Shown here one piece after another: positions 1 to 7,991 of a stretch of DNA of 64,000 nt. Within the stretch, counting starts at the first letter, position 1; every line of letters begins with the position of its first letter. The notes under the pieces were generated by a model. It ran no database searches, was not told where the DNA came from, and saw only the letters and a list, made by a program, of their open reading frames with translations. The stretch is taken from assembly GCF_016894385.1 (NCBI RefSeq), contig NZ_CP069811.1:2022501-2086500 (forward strand), given 5' to 3'. The DNA comes from Cupriavidus oxalaticus. GTDB taxonomy: Bacteria > Pseudomonadota > Gammaproteobacteria > Burkholderiales > Burkholderiaceae. The position numbers were made by a program, and so were the translations under genes.

Positions 1-850
1 GACGCTGGCCGCGCGCCAGATCGCCACGCTCGACCAGTTCAGCGGCGGGCGGCTGGGCGTGCATGTCATCTCCGGCGGCTCCGACAGCGAACAGCAGCGC
101 GACGGCGATTTCCTCGACCATGACCAGCGCTACGCACGCACCGACGAGTACCTGCAGATCCTGCGCCGCATCTGGACCGAGCCGCAACCGTTCGACCATG
201 CTGGCGAGTTTTACCGTTTCACGCAGGGCTTTTCCGAAGTCAAGCCGGCACAGCAGCCGCATGTGCCGGTCTATTTCGGCGGCGCGTCAGAAGCGGCGCT
301 GAAGGTCGCCGGCAAGCACGCCGACGTCTATGCACTGTGGGGCGAATCGCTCGACCAGGTGCGCGAACTGACCACCCGCGTGCGTGCGGAGGCGGCAAGC
401 CATGGCCGCACGGTGCGCTTCTCGGTCTCGTTCCGCCCGGTGCTGGCCAAGACCGAGGAGAAGGCGTGGGCACGCGCCGACAGCATCCTGGAACGCACCC
501 GCGCGCTGCGCGTGCAGGCCGGCTACAGCCGGGGCGGCCCGCAGCAGAGCGAAGGCGCGCGCCGGCTGCTCGCCGCCGCCGACAGAGGCGACCGCGTCGA
601 CCAGCGGCTGTGGACCGCAATCGCGCGCGAGACCGGCGGGCGCTCCAACTCGACCGGCCTGGTCGGCACGCCCGAGCAGGTGGCGCAGGCACTGCTGGCC
701 TATTACGAACTGGGCGTGACCACCTTCCTGATCCGCGGCTTCGACCCGCTCGAAGACGCCATCGACTATGGCCGCGAGCTGATCCCGCGCGTGCGCGAGC
801 TGGTGGCGCAGCACGATGCCGCGCACCTCGCGCAGCGCCGCGCCGCCTGA
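1..850 (+). CDS. SsuD-like FMN-dependent monooxygenase (LLM class), 5' partial
   Basis: The frame is open from base 2 and ends at the TGA at 848-850, leaving 282 residues; the true start lies left of the window. The luciferase-like fold is recognisable from the SGGRLGVHVISGG stretch near the cut end, the DHDQRYARTDEYL block and the VYFGGASEAA block, all placed as in alkanesulfonate monooxygenase SsuD. Members use reduced FMN and O2, often to release sulfite from sulfonates. It is followed at 32 bp by a sulfonate-type ABC importer, which supports a role in using an organosulfur compound; the substrate cannot be read from sequence. Other LLM oxidoreductases (dibenzothiophene or nitrilotriacetate type) are less likely. 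Confidence 0.85.
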   Translation, partial: TLAARQIATLDQFSGGRLGVHVISGGSDSEQQRDGDFLDHDQRYARTDEYLQILRRIWTEPQPFDHAGEFYRFTQGFSEVKPAQQPHVPVYFGGASEAALKVAGKHADVYALWGESLDQVRELTTRVRAEAASHGRTVRFSVSFRPVLAKTEEKAWARADSILERTRALRVQAGYSRGGPQQSEGARRLLAAADRGDRVDQRLWTAIARETGGRSNSTGLVGTPEQVAQALLAYYELGVTTFLIRGFDPLEDAIDYGRELIPRVRELVAQHDAAHLAQRRAA

Positions 851-882
851 ACACCCACAACAAGAATCGGGGAGTTATCACC

Positions 883-1908
883 ATGAGCCAGAAGCACAAC
901 CACAACGACAACGACACCGACCCGCGCCGCCGCAGCGTGCTGCGCCTGGCCGGCGCCGCCGCCATCGCCGCGCCCGCGCTGATCCTGGGGCGCCAGGCGT
1001 GGTCGGCGCCGCGCAAGCTGACCTTTGCCTGGAACCAGAATGCCTTCTGCCTGACGCCCATCGTGGTGGCGCAGGAGAAAGGCTTCTTCGAGAAAAACGG
1101 CCTGCAGGTCGATTTGATCAACTACAGCGGCTCGACCGACCAGCTGCTGGAATCGATCGCCACCGGCAAGGCCGATGCCGCGGTCGGCATGATCCACCGC
1201 TGGCTCAAGCCGCTGGAGGCAGGCTTCGACGTCAAGATCATCGGCAGCTCGCACGGCGGCTGCGTGCGGCTGGTGGGAGCGAAGGCAGCGGGCGTGACCA
1301 GCCTGCAGCACCTGAAGGGCAAGACCGTGGGCGTCAGCGACCTGGCCGCGCCGGGCAAGCACTTCTTCACCATCCTGCTGGCCAAGAACGGCATCGACCC
1401 GGACAAGGACATCACCTGGCGCCAGTACCCGGCCGACCTGCTCGGCGTGGCGGTCGACAAGGGCGAGATCCAGGCCATCGCCGACGGCGATCCCAACCTG
1501 TACCTGCTGGAGAAGCGCACCAACGGCGCCTACGTGGAACTGGCCACCAACCTCACCGGCGAATACGCGCGCAAGGTCTGCTGCGTGGTCGGCGCGCGCG
1601 GGGAACTGGTGCGCAATGACAAGCCCACCGCAGCGGCGCTGGCACGTGCCATCGTGCAGGCCACCGACTATGTCGACGAGAACCCGAACGAAGCCGCCAA
1701 GGTCTTTGCAAAGTACTCGCCCAAGATCAACCCCGAGGACTTGCGCAAGCTGTTCGCCACGCTGACCTTCAACCACCACCCGACCGGCGTCGACCTGCGC
1801 GAGGAGATCGCGTTCTACGCCGACGATTTCCGCCGCATCGGCGTGCTGAAGAAGAGCACCGATGCCAAACGCCTGGCGCAGCATGTCTACGCCAATGTCC
1901 TGGGGTAA
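883..1908 (+). CDS. ABC transporter substrate-binding protein, SsuA/NMT1-like, Tat signal
   Basis: A 341-residue periplasmic binding protein. The ATG at 883 follows a GGGGAG ribosome site. The N-terminus is His/Asn/Asp-rich, then carries twin arginines in DPRRRSVLRLAG and an Ala-rich hydrophobic stretch, so export by the Tat route is likely. The mature part begins KLTFAWNQNAFCLTPIVVAQ and continues with EKGFFEKNGLQVDL, the usual opening of the nitrate/sulfonate/taurine NMT1 family. It sits between an SsuD-like monooxygenase and the permease gene, which starts 3 bp after its stop, so these genes form one operon. An aliphatic sulfonate is the likely ligand, by context only. Confidence 0.85.
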   Translation: MSQKHNHNDNDTDPRRRSVLRLAGAAAIAAPALILGRQAWSAPRKLTFAWNQNAFCLTPIVVAQEKGFFEKNGLQVDLINYSGSTDQLLESIATGKADAAVGMIHRWLKPLEAGFDVKIIGSSHGGCVRLVGAKAAGVTSLQHLKGKTVGVSDLAAPGKHFFTILLAKNGIDPDKDITWRQYPADLLGVAVDKGEIQAIADGDPNLYLLEKRTNGAYVELATNLTGEYARKVCCVVGARGELVRNDKPTAAALARAIVQATDYVDENPNEAAKVFAKYSPKINPEDLRKLFATLTFNHHPTGVDLREEIAFYADDFRRIGVLKKSTDAKRLAQHVYANVLG

Positions 1909-1911
1909 GCG

Positions 1912-2976
1912 ATGACGACAAGCCAACCTGCACTCGATGCGCGGCTGGCGCGCCAGCCGGCCGCCGCGGCTTCCGGCGTGCGCGCGCAGGATGCCAGCGC
2001 CGCTCGCATCTGGCCCGTGGGCCTGCTCGCGGCGCTGGCGTGGGCCGCTTTCGGCGCGCTGACGTGGCGCTGGCCCAACCAAGTGGTGGGCTTCAGTGAC
2101 TGGGCCTATACCGAGGAGCTCGGCCTGGCCGCGCTGTCAGCCGCCGCGCTGCTGGCGCTGCTCGCGCTGTTCGCACCGGGCGGCCAGCACGTGCGCGCGC
2201 TGCAACGGCCGCTGGCTGCGCTGCGGACCGCAGGGCCGTGGCTGGTGGCGGTGCCGGCGGTACTGTCCGCATGGGAGATCCTGACCGCCAAGACCGCGAT
2301 CCTGCCGACGCCGTTCTTCGCGCCGCCGCAGGCGCTGATCGAGGTCTATGCCGATGACTGGCGCCGGCTCGGCGACAGCGTGTTCAACACGTTGAAGCTG
2401 CTGGGGCTGGGCGTGGCGTATGGCGGGCTGGTGGGCTTCCTCGTGGGCGTATCGATCGGCTGGTCGCGGCGCATCGGCTACTGGGTGCATCCGCTGCTGC
2501 GCGTGCTGGGTCCGCTGCCGTCGACCGCGCTGCTGCCGCTGACCTTCTACTTCTTTCCGTCGAGCTATTCGGCCGCGGTGTTCCTGATCGCGCTGGCGAC
2601 CGCCTTCCCGGTGGCCGTGCTGACGTGGTCGGGCGTCGCCGGCGTCAACAAGAGCTACTACGACGTGGCGCGCACGCTGGGCGCCTCGGGCTGGTTCCTG
2701 GTGTTGCGCGTGGCGATTCCCGCAGCGCTGCCGCAGGTGTTTGTCGGGCTGTTCATGGGGCTGGGGGCGTCGTTCTCGGTGCTGGTGACGGCCGAGATGA
2801 TGGGCGTGAAATCGGGGCTGGGGTGGTACCTGACCTGGGCGCAGGGGTGGGCCTCGTACGTGAACATGTATGCGGCGCTGATCGTGATGGCGTTGCTGTT
2901 TTCCGGGGTGATCACGTTGCTGTTCGTGGCGCGGGACCGCGTGTTGTCGTGGCAGAAGGGGACGGTGAAATGGTGA
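1912..2976 (+). CDS. ABC transporter permease, SsuC/TauC-like with extra N-terminal membrane segments
   Basis: A 354-residue inner-membrane permease. The C-terminal 250 residues are a standard binding-protein-dependent permease domain, with the EAA-type loop YDVARTLGASGWFLVLRVAIP contacting the ATPase. The N-terminal 100 residues add about two or three hydrophobic segments (residues 36-55, 70-88 and 106-120) not present in ordinary 250-280 residue SsuC/TauC proteins. The start ATG lies 3 bp after the binding-protein stop. Its last codons overlap the ATPase start in ATGGTGA (2970-2976), which implies translational coupling. It should move the ligand delivered by the preceding protein; substrate unknown, sulfonate favoured. 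Confidence 0.85.
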   Translation: MTTSQPALDARLARQPAAAASGVRAQDASAARIWPVGLLAALAWAAFGALTWRWPNQVVGFSDWAYTEELGLAALSAAALLALLALFAPGGQHVRALQRPLAALRTAGPWLVAVPAVLSAWEILTAKTAILPTPFFAPPQALIEVYADDWRRLGDSVFNTLKLLGLGVAYGGLVGFLVGVSIGWSRRIGYWVHPLLRVLGPLPSTALLPLTFYFFPSSYSAAVFLIALATAFPVAVLTWSGVAGVNKSYYDVARTLGASGWFLVLRVAIPAALPQVFVGLFMGLGASFSVLVTAEMMGVKSGLGWYLTWAQGWASYVNMYAALIVMALLFSGVITLLFVARDRVLSWQKGTVKW

Positions 2977-3947
2977 GCGTGGTGGAGCGGTTGAAAGCAT
3001 CGAGATCTCACGTGCGCCCGCAGAAGGCTCCCCTCTCCCGCGCAGCGGGAGAGGGGTCGGGGGTGAGGGCAGGCGCTGGCTGGGCCGCAGGCGATACAGG
3101 TGCTGCAAACGCCGGCCCTCTCCCCCAGCCCCTCTCCCGCGAGCGGGAGAGGGGAGTTAACGCGGCGGCAGGTGATGACCCGAAAGTACAGACCGGCGCC
3201 CGCATCGACATCCACCAGGTCAGCCACTGGTTCGGCCACGGCAACGAGCGCCTGCAGGTCCTCGACGACGTCGACCTCAATGTCGCACCGGGTGAATTCG
3301 TCGCCCTGCTCGGCCCCAGCGGCTGCGGCAAGTCCACGCTGCTGCGGCTCGTTGCCGGCCTGGACCAGCCCGCGTCGGGCGAGATCCTGCAGGACGGCAC
3401 GCCCATCGCCGAGCCCGATCCCTCGCGCATCGTGGTGTTCCAGGACCCCACGCTGTACCCGTGGCGCCGCGTGTGGGACAACGTCGCGCTCGGCCTGCAG
3501 GCACAGGGCATCCTCGCGCAGCAGCGCCATCGCGTCGACGACGCGCTGCGCCGCGTCGGGCTGGAATCGTTCGCGCGCGCCTTCCCGCACCAGCTCTCCG
3601 GCGGCATGGCGCAGCGCGTGGCGCTGGCGCGCGCGCTGGTCAACGATCCGCGCCTGCTGGTGCTGGACGAACCGCTGGGCAAGCTCGATTCGCTGACGCG
3701 GCTGGCGATGCAGAGCGACCTGGTCGAACTGTGGCAGCGCTCGCGCTTCTCGGCGCTGCTGGTCACGCACGACGTGGAAGAGGCGCTGTTCCTGGCGCAG
3801 CGCGTGATCGTGTTCAGCCAGCGGCCCGCGCGCATCGCGGCGGAGCTGAAGGTCGACCTGCCCTACCCGCGCCATCGCGGCGACCCGCGCCTGACCGAAC
3901 TGCGGCACCAAGCGCTGCGCCACCTGGGACTGGACGCGAGCTGGTAA
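2970..3947 (+). CDS. ABC transporter ATPase, SsuB-like, with a repeat-encoded N-terminal extension
   Basis: A 325-residue ATPase that powers the permease. Walker A is GPSGCGKST (about residue 113), the signature is LSGGMAQRVALARAL and Walker B is LLVLDEPLGKLD, followed by the H-loop region LLVTHDVEEAL. Usual family length is about 260. The excess is an N-terminal region of about 70 residues encoded by two inverted copies of a dispersed palindromic repeat (3028-3070 and 3115-3156). No in-frame ATG, GTG or TTG occurs between 3066 and Walker A, so at least the second copy must be translated. ATG 2970 is chosen because it overlaps the permease stop; GTG 3063 inside the first repeat is the only late alternative. 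Confidence 0.85.
   Translation: MVSVVERLKASRSHVRPQKAPLSRAAGEGSGVRAGAGWAAGDTGAANAGPLPQPLSRERERGVNAAAGDDPKVQTGARIDIHQVSHWFGHGNERLQVLDDVDLNVAPGEFVALLGPSGCGKSTLLRLVAGLDQPASGEILQDGTPIAEPDPSRIVVFQDPTLYPWRRVWDNVALGLQAQGILAQQRHRVDDALRRVGLESFARAFPHQLSGGMAQRVALARALVNDPRLLVLDEPLGKLDSLTRLAMQSDLVELWQRSRFSALLVTHDVEEALFLAQRVIVFSQRPARIAAELKVDLPYPRHRGDPRLTELRHQALRHLGLDASW
3028..3070. repeat. REP-like palindrome, copy 1 (inside ABC ATPase gene)
   Basis: A 12-bp perfect stem, CCCCTCTCCCGC paired with its complement around a 3-base loop (3030-3056), followed by a GGGGGTGAGGGC tail. It faces copy 2 in inverted orientation across about 45 bp, forming a paired unit. It lies within an open reading frame. Confidence 0.9.
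3115..3156. repeat. REP-like palindrome, copy 2, inverted relative to copy 1
   Basis: The same 12-bp stem (3129-3140 with 3143-3154, loop of 2), here preceded by GCCCTCTCCCCCA, the complement of the tail seen in copy 1. It is translated as PLPQPLSRERERG within the ABC ATPase. Confidence 0.9.
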
Positions 3948-3978
3948 TGGCCCTTCGCAGCACCGGGCGGGCCGCGCC

Positions 3979-5154
3979 ATGAGCGGCCCGCCGCCCCAGG
4001 CGTGGCTCAACGCACTGCTTGTCCTGATCGAGAAATGCCAGCTGGGCCTGTTGTGGCTGTGGCATGCGCTGGGCCTGACCGGCACCAGCCATGGCCAGCC
4101 GGCCTGGCCGTGGGCGCGGCGCATTGCCGGCGAAACGCTGCTGATCGACCTGGCCCTGGCACGGCAGGTAGGCTTGAGCCTGTGCGCGCTCGCCTTTGCC
4201 GTGCTGGCGGTCGCCTTCGCCATCGCCTGGCGCCGGGGCCGCCCGATGCTGCTGGCGGCAGCGATGCTGGCCCTGCTGCTGGCGCCGTGGCCGCAGGCGT
4301 CGCTGCTGCTCGGCCCCGCCAGCCCCACCAGCTTCCACGCCAGCCCTACCCGTTTTGCGGTCGATGCCATCGCGCTGGGGCAACGCGTCTACACGCAGCA
4401 TTGCGCCGCGTGCCACGGCCATGACGGCCGCGGCGAAGGGCCGCTGGCCGGCAGCCTGCCGCAATGGCCGCCAACGCTGGCCAGTCCCCTGCTCGCGCGC
4501 CGCGCCGATGGCGAGCTGTTCTGGCACGTGCTGTCCGGCATGCAAGACCGACGCGGCCAGCAGACCATGCCGGCATTCCGTGGCGAGCTGAGGGATCGCG
4601 AGGCCTGGGCCGTGATCGACTACATGAAGGCGTTGTCGGCAGCCAACAGTGCCGACGGCAACTGGCCGGTGCCGCTGCGGTTGCCGGAGATGGCCATCCG
4701 CTGCGGCGACGCGTCCCCGGTGGCGCTGTCGCACTGGCGCGGCGAGCAGCGCGTGCGGCTGGTGGCGGTGGACGGGAGCGCCGCTTCCCTGCCCTATGAA
4801 GACCCGCGCTTCGTGACCGTGCTCGTCACACCGGACGGCCGCGCGCCGGCGCAGGTGCCGCGCTTCCGCGCCGGCTGCACGGCAACATCGACCCAGGCCT
4901 GGCAGGCCATGGCGGCGATTGCCGGCCTGCCGCCGGCACAGCTGGCCGGCACCCAACTGCTCTCCGACCGCGCGGGATGGCTGCGCGCGCGCGGCACGCC
5001 GGGCAGCGCATGGTCCGATGCCGACCTCGTCTGCGTGTCCGGGCCGGCCGCCGCGACGCGGGCCATGCCTGCCGGGATCGATGGCCTGACGGCGCTGTTG
5101 CTGCGCATGGACGCCGAGCCGGTTCGCTTCGTCAAGGGCGGTTTCATCCATTGA
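3979..5154 (+). CDS. Membrane-anchored cytochrome c with C-terminal thioredoxin-like region
   Basis: A 391-residue protein. The N-terminal 120 residues hold two or three membrane segments (for example LVLIEKCQLGLLWLWHAL and the Ala/Leu-rich stretch LLAAAMLALLLAPW). One class I heme site CAACH lies near residue 142, with a likely Met ligand in QTMPAFRGEL about 55 residues later. The last 150 residues resemble a thioredoxin-like fold (a TQAWQAMA block, then LLSDRAGWLRARG) but show no CxxC redox pair. It starts 31 bp after the ABC ATPase on the same strand, so it is probably co-transcribed with the sulfonate-type importer. A role in passing electrons from oxidation of a sulfur product such as sulfite is inference. 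Confidence 0.7.
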   Translation: MSGPPPQAWLNALLVLIEKCQLGLLWLWHALGLTGTSHGQPAWPWARRIAGETLLIDLALARQVGLSLCALAFAVLAVAFAIAWRRGRPMLLAAAMLALLLAPWPQASLLLGPASPTSFHASPTRFAVDAIALGQRVYTQHCAACHGHDGRGEGPLAGSLPQWPPTLASPLLARRADGELFWHVLSGMQDRRGQQTMPAFRGELRDREAWAVIDYMKALSAANSADGNWPVPLRLPEMAIRCGDASPVALSHWRGEQRVRLVAVDGSAASLPYEDPRFVTVLVTPDGRAPAQVPRFRAGCTATSTQAWQAMAAIAGLPPAQLAGTQLLSDRAGWLRARGTPGSAWSDADLVCVSGPAAATRAMPAGIDGLTALLLRMDAEPVRFVKGGFIH

Positions 5155-5286
5155 GCAGGGATTGTTCGCTGGCAGCGAATTCTGACTTTCCAGCCGCCGG
5201 CGCCATCGACCGCGCCCGGGACAGTACCCTCGGCTTCATGAAGGACCAGCCTGGAACGCTGACATGTTGCGGTCAAGGATGGCGCC

Positions 5287-6198
5287 ATGAGCGCCATGGG
5301 AAGTTCGCGGGCCCTGCAGGGCATCGCGCTGATGGTCGCTGCGGTGGCATGCTTTGCCGCGCTCGACACGATGACCAAGATCACCGGCGCCGCCGTCCCG
5401 GTGGTGATGGCGCTGTGGGTCCGCTATCTCGCGCAGGCGGCCCTGACCGGCGCGGTGCTGCTGCCGGCGCGCGGCCGCACCCTGCTGCGCACCCGCAGGC
5501 CGTGGCTGCAGGCCACGCGCGCGGTGACGATGGTGCTGTCCAGCGTGTGCGCGTTCTTCAGCCTGCAGGTGCTGCCGGTGGGCGAGTTCACCGCGGTGGT
5601 CAGCCTGACGCCGCTGGCGATCGCGCTGGCGGCGGCGACGCTGTTCGGCGAGCGCATGTCGGCGCTGCGCTGGCTCTGCCTGCTGGCCGGATTCGCCGGC
5701 GCGCTGGTGGTGATCCGCCCCGGCGCCGGCCTGGAGCCGGCCATGCTGCTGCCGCTTGCGGCGGTCTGCCTCAACGCCGCCTACCAGTTGCTGACCAGCG
5801 TGCTGACCCGGACCGACGGCGCCGGCACCACGCATTTCTATACCGGCTGCATTGCCGCGGTGCTCCTTTCGGCGGCGTTGCCGCTGGCGTGGACCTGGCA
5901 CATCGACGCGCTGCACTGGTGGCTGCTGGCAGGCATGGCGCTCGCCGGCTGCGCCGGGCACATGTTCCTGGTGCTGGCCTATGCGCGCGCGCCGGTCGGC
6001 GTGCTGACGCCCTATCTCTACCTGCAGATCGCCTTTGCCATGCTGGGCGGCTGGCTGGTGTTCGGCTGGCTGCCCGATGCGTGGTCGCTGCTGGGCGTGG
6101 CGATGATCGCCGCCAGCGGCGTGGCCGGCACCGCGGTGGCGGCCCGCGAGCGCGCCTTGCCGGCACGGCCGGCGGCGCGGCAGGCGGGCGCGGCCTAG
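5287..6198 (+). CDS. EamA/DMT family transporter
   Basis: A 303-residue inner-membrane protein with about ten hydrophobic segments in two EamA halves. The first half contains ALDTMTKITGAAVPVVMALW and a conserved RYLAQA; the second half begins near LLPLAAVCLNAAYQLL and ends in LLGVAMIAASGVAGTAVAAR. Drug/metabolite transporters of this type usually export metabolites. A second in-frame ATG at 5296 is possible. It stands alone: 132 bp separate it from the cytochrome gene and the next gene converges on it. Substrate unknown. Confidence 0.85.
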   Translation: MSAMGSSRALQGIALMVAAVACFAALDTMTKITGAAVPVVMALWVRYLAQAALTGAVLLPARGRTLLRTRRPWLQATRAVTMVLSSVCAFFSLQVLPVGEFTAVVSLTPLAIALAAATLFGERMSALRWLCLLAGFAGALVVIRPGAGLEPAMLLPLAAVCLNAAYQLLTSVLTRTDGAGTTHFYTGCIAAVLLSAALPLAWTWHIDALHWWLLAGMALAGCAGHMFLVLAYARAPVGVLTPYLYLQIAFAMLGGWLVFGWLPDAWSLLGVAMIAASGVAGTAVAARERALPARPAARQAGAA

Positions 6199-6202
6199 CG
6201 TT

Positions 6203-7084
6203 TCATCGTGCCGCGAGCGCCGCGCCGCCGGCGCGCGCTGCGGCCACGGGCGCGCCGTTCGTCACGGCTTCCAGCCATGCCAGCGAGCGCAGCCCGTCCC
6301 GCGCAACCGGCAGCGGGGGCGCCACGCGGAAGGCATCGTTGAACACCTCGAGCGACAGCGGCCCGCGATAGCCGGCCCGCAGCACCGCACGCGTGAAGCC
6401 GACCACGGGCAGGTCGCCCTGGCCGGGGAAATTGCGGTGGTGGCGGCTCCAGGTGCGCACGTCCAGCGGCATGCGCGGCGCGTCGGCAAGCTGGACGAAG
6501 AAGATCCGCCCGGCCGGCACTGCGTCGAGGCCATGCAGCGTATCGCCCAGCGCCAGCGTATGGAAGCTGTCCAGCATCAGCCCCAGCGCGGGATGCCCGG
6601 CGCGCTGCACGATGTCCCACGCCTGCCGCCAGCGGCGCACATGGCGGCCCCAGGCCAGCGCCTCGTAGCCCAGGCGCAGGCCGCGGCGGGCCGCGGCTTC
6701 GGCCAGCGCGTGCAGGTCGGCGGCGGCGCGCGCGGGATCGTCGAGCGCCGCGTCCTGCACGTTGCTGCAGACCAGCGCCAGGTCCACCCCGAGTTGCTCC
6801 ATCGCATCGAACTTCCGCCCGGCGCGCGCCAGTTCGGCGGCGGACAGGCCGCCCGGCATGGCCTCGAAATCACGCAGCGGCTGGTAGAGCACGATCTGCA
6901 GGCCGAGGTCGGCGGCCATGCGCCGGACCTCGGCGGGCGTGCCGGGGAACTGCAGCAGGTCGTCCTCAAAGATCTCCACGCCGTCGAAACCGGCGTCGGC
7001 AGCGGCTTGCAGCTTCTGCGGCAGCGATCCCGACAAGGTGACGGTAGCGATCGATTTGCGCAGCGGGACAGGAAAGAGGGTCAT
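6203..7084 (-). CDS. 3-dehydroshikimate dehydratase-like TIM-barrel protein (AP-endonuclease 2 family)
   Basis: A 293-residue sugar-phosphate isomerase/epimerase-fold protein. Blocks such as GYEALAWGRHVRRW, LGLMLDSFHTLALGD, FFVQLADAP, WSRHHRNFPGQGDLPV and LSLEVFNDAFR match the QuiC-type 3-dehydroshikimate dehydratases, which make protocatechuate; the Glu, Asp/His, Gln and Glu residues in these blocks are the expected metal ligands. ATG 7084 is chosen because the conserved N-terminus (RKSIATVTLSG) follows it; ATG 7147 would add 21 unconserved residues. It is divergent from an IclR gene and close to AroQ and a shikimate dehydrogenase-like gene, which fits quinate/shikimate catabolism. QuiC is a proposal from motif memory. 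Confidence 0.75.
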   Translation of the reverse strand: MTLFPVPLRKSIATVTLSGSLPQKLQAAADAGFDGVEIFEDDLLQFPGTPAEVRRMAADLGLQIVLYQPLRDFEAMPGGLSAAELARAGRKFDAMEQLGVDLALVCSNVQDAALDDPARAAADLHALAEAAARRGLRLGYEALAWGRHVRRWRQAWDIVQRAGHPALGLMLDSFHTLALGDTLHGLDAVPAGRIFFVQLADAPRMPLDVRTWSRHHRNFPGQGDLPVVGFTRAVLRAGYRGPLSLEVFNDAFRVAPPLPVARDGLRSLAWLEAVTNGAPVAAARAGGAALAAR

Positions 7085-7155
7085 GGCGGTCAGTCGAGGT
7101 AGCGGCTTGGATTTCCCAAGGTTATGGGCCATCATTGCCCGCAACAACCGTCATT

Positions 7156-7171
7156 CGCGCGCATGCGTGCG
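7156..7171. promoter_or_regulatory. 16-bp near-palindrome between dehydratase and IclR genes
   Basis: CGCGCGCATGCGTGCG matches its reverse complement at 14 of 16 positions. It lies in the 134-bp divergent region between the QuiC-like gene (start 7084) and the IclR gene (start 7219), where an IclR protein would be expected to act on both. GC-rich palindromes arise easily here, so this is only a candidate operator. Confidence 0.35.
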
Positions 7172-7218
7172 ACAATCGCTCCGATGCAATCATCTATCGC
7201 GCGAAGCAAGGGTTAACC

Positions 7219-7986
7219 ATGGAAAACGAACCGCTGAACCGGCGCGACTGGATCGCCGGGCTGGAGAAAGGCCTGGCCATCCTGGAGGCCTTCGACCACG
7301 ACCATCCGCGCCTGACGCCCACGCAGGCGGCCGAGCGCACCGGCCTGACGCGCACCGCCGCGCGCCGCTACCTGCTGACGCTGGAGCACCTGGGCTACAC
7401 CACCAGCGACGGCACGCTGTTCAGCCTGACGCCGCGTGTGCTCAAGGTGGGCTGGTCGTACTTCGACTCGGCGCGGCTGCCGCGCACGGTGCAGCCGTTC
7501 CTGCAGCAGATCACCGCGCAGCTTGGCGAGGCCGCCTACCTGAGCGTGCTCGATGGCTGGGAGCTGGTGTTCATCGCCCGCACCAGCACCAACCGCGTGA
7601 TGAGCACGGGCTTCGTGCTGGGCGCGCGGGTGCCGGCGCCGCTGGGGTCGGCGGGCGTGATGATGCTGGCGTCGCGGCCGCAGGAACAGGTCAGGGCATG
7701 GCTGGAAAACGTGGTGCTGGCGCCCTACACGCCCTACACCATCCTGCAGCACGACCGGCTGCTGGAAGAGATCCGCAAGGCCGGCGCGCAGGGCTATGCG
7801 ATGCTCGAGCAGCAGCTGCAGACCGGCGTGCGCGGCGTGGCGGTGCCGCTGCGCGACCGCCACGGCAAGGTGATCGCCGCGCTGTCGGTCAACATGCCGA
7901 TCGGCGACGAGACCCCGCAGCAGGCGCTGGACCGCGTGCTGCAGGTGCTGCAGGACACGGCGCTGCTGATCATGCGCGTGCTGTAG
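7219..7986 (+). CDS. IclR family transcriptional regulator
   Basis: A 255-residue regulator. The N-terminal winged helix-turn-helix covers residues 9-70 (LEKGLAILEAF, then LTPTQAAERTGLTRTAARRYLLTLEHLGY), followed by an IclR effector domain ending in GVRGVAVPLRDRHGKVIAALSV. It resembles the PcaR/PobR/CatR group that controls aromatic and hydroaromatic acid use. It is transcribed away from the dehydroshikimate dehydratase-like gene and next to the quinate-type genes, so it is the best candidate local regulator, responding to a pathway acid such as protocatechuate or quinate (inference). ATG 7219 was preferred over the upstream GTG-type extension because the conserved domain starts just after it. 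Confidence 0.88.
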   Translation: MENEPLNRRDWIAGLEKGLAILEAFDHDHPRLTPTQAAERTGLTRTAARRYLLTLEHLGYTTSDGTLFSLTPRVLKVGWSYFDSARLPRTVQPFLQQITAQLGEAAYLSVLDGWELVFIARTSTNRVMSTGFVLGARVPAPLGSAGVMMLASRPQEQVRAWLENVVLAPYTPYTILQHDRLLEEIRKAGAQGYAMLEQQLQTGVRGVAVPLRDRHGKVIAALSVNMPIGDETPQQALDRVLQVLQDTALLIMRVL

Positions 7987-7991
7987 GGGGC

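Noticed and set aside
3028..3156. Idea that the repeat pair marks the real end of one gene and start of another
   Set aside because: No stop codon occurs in the ATPase frame through both repeats, and no usable start codon lies after them before Walker A.
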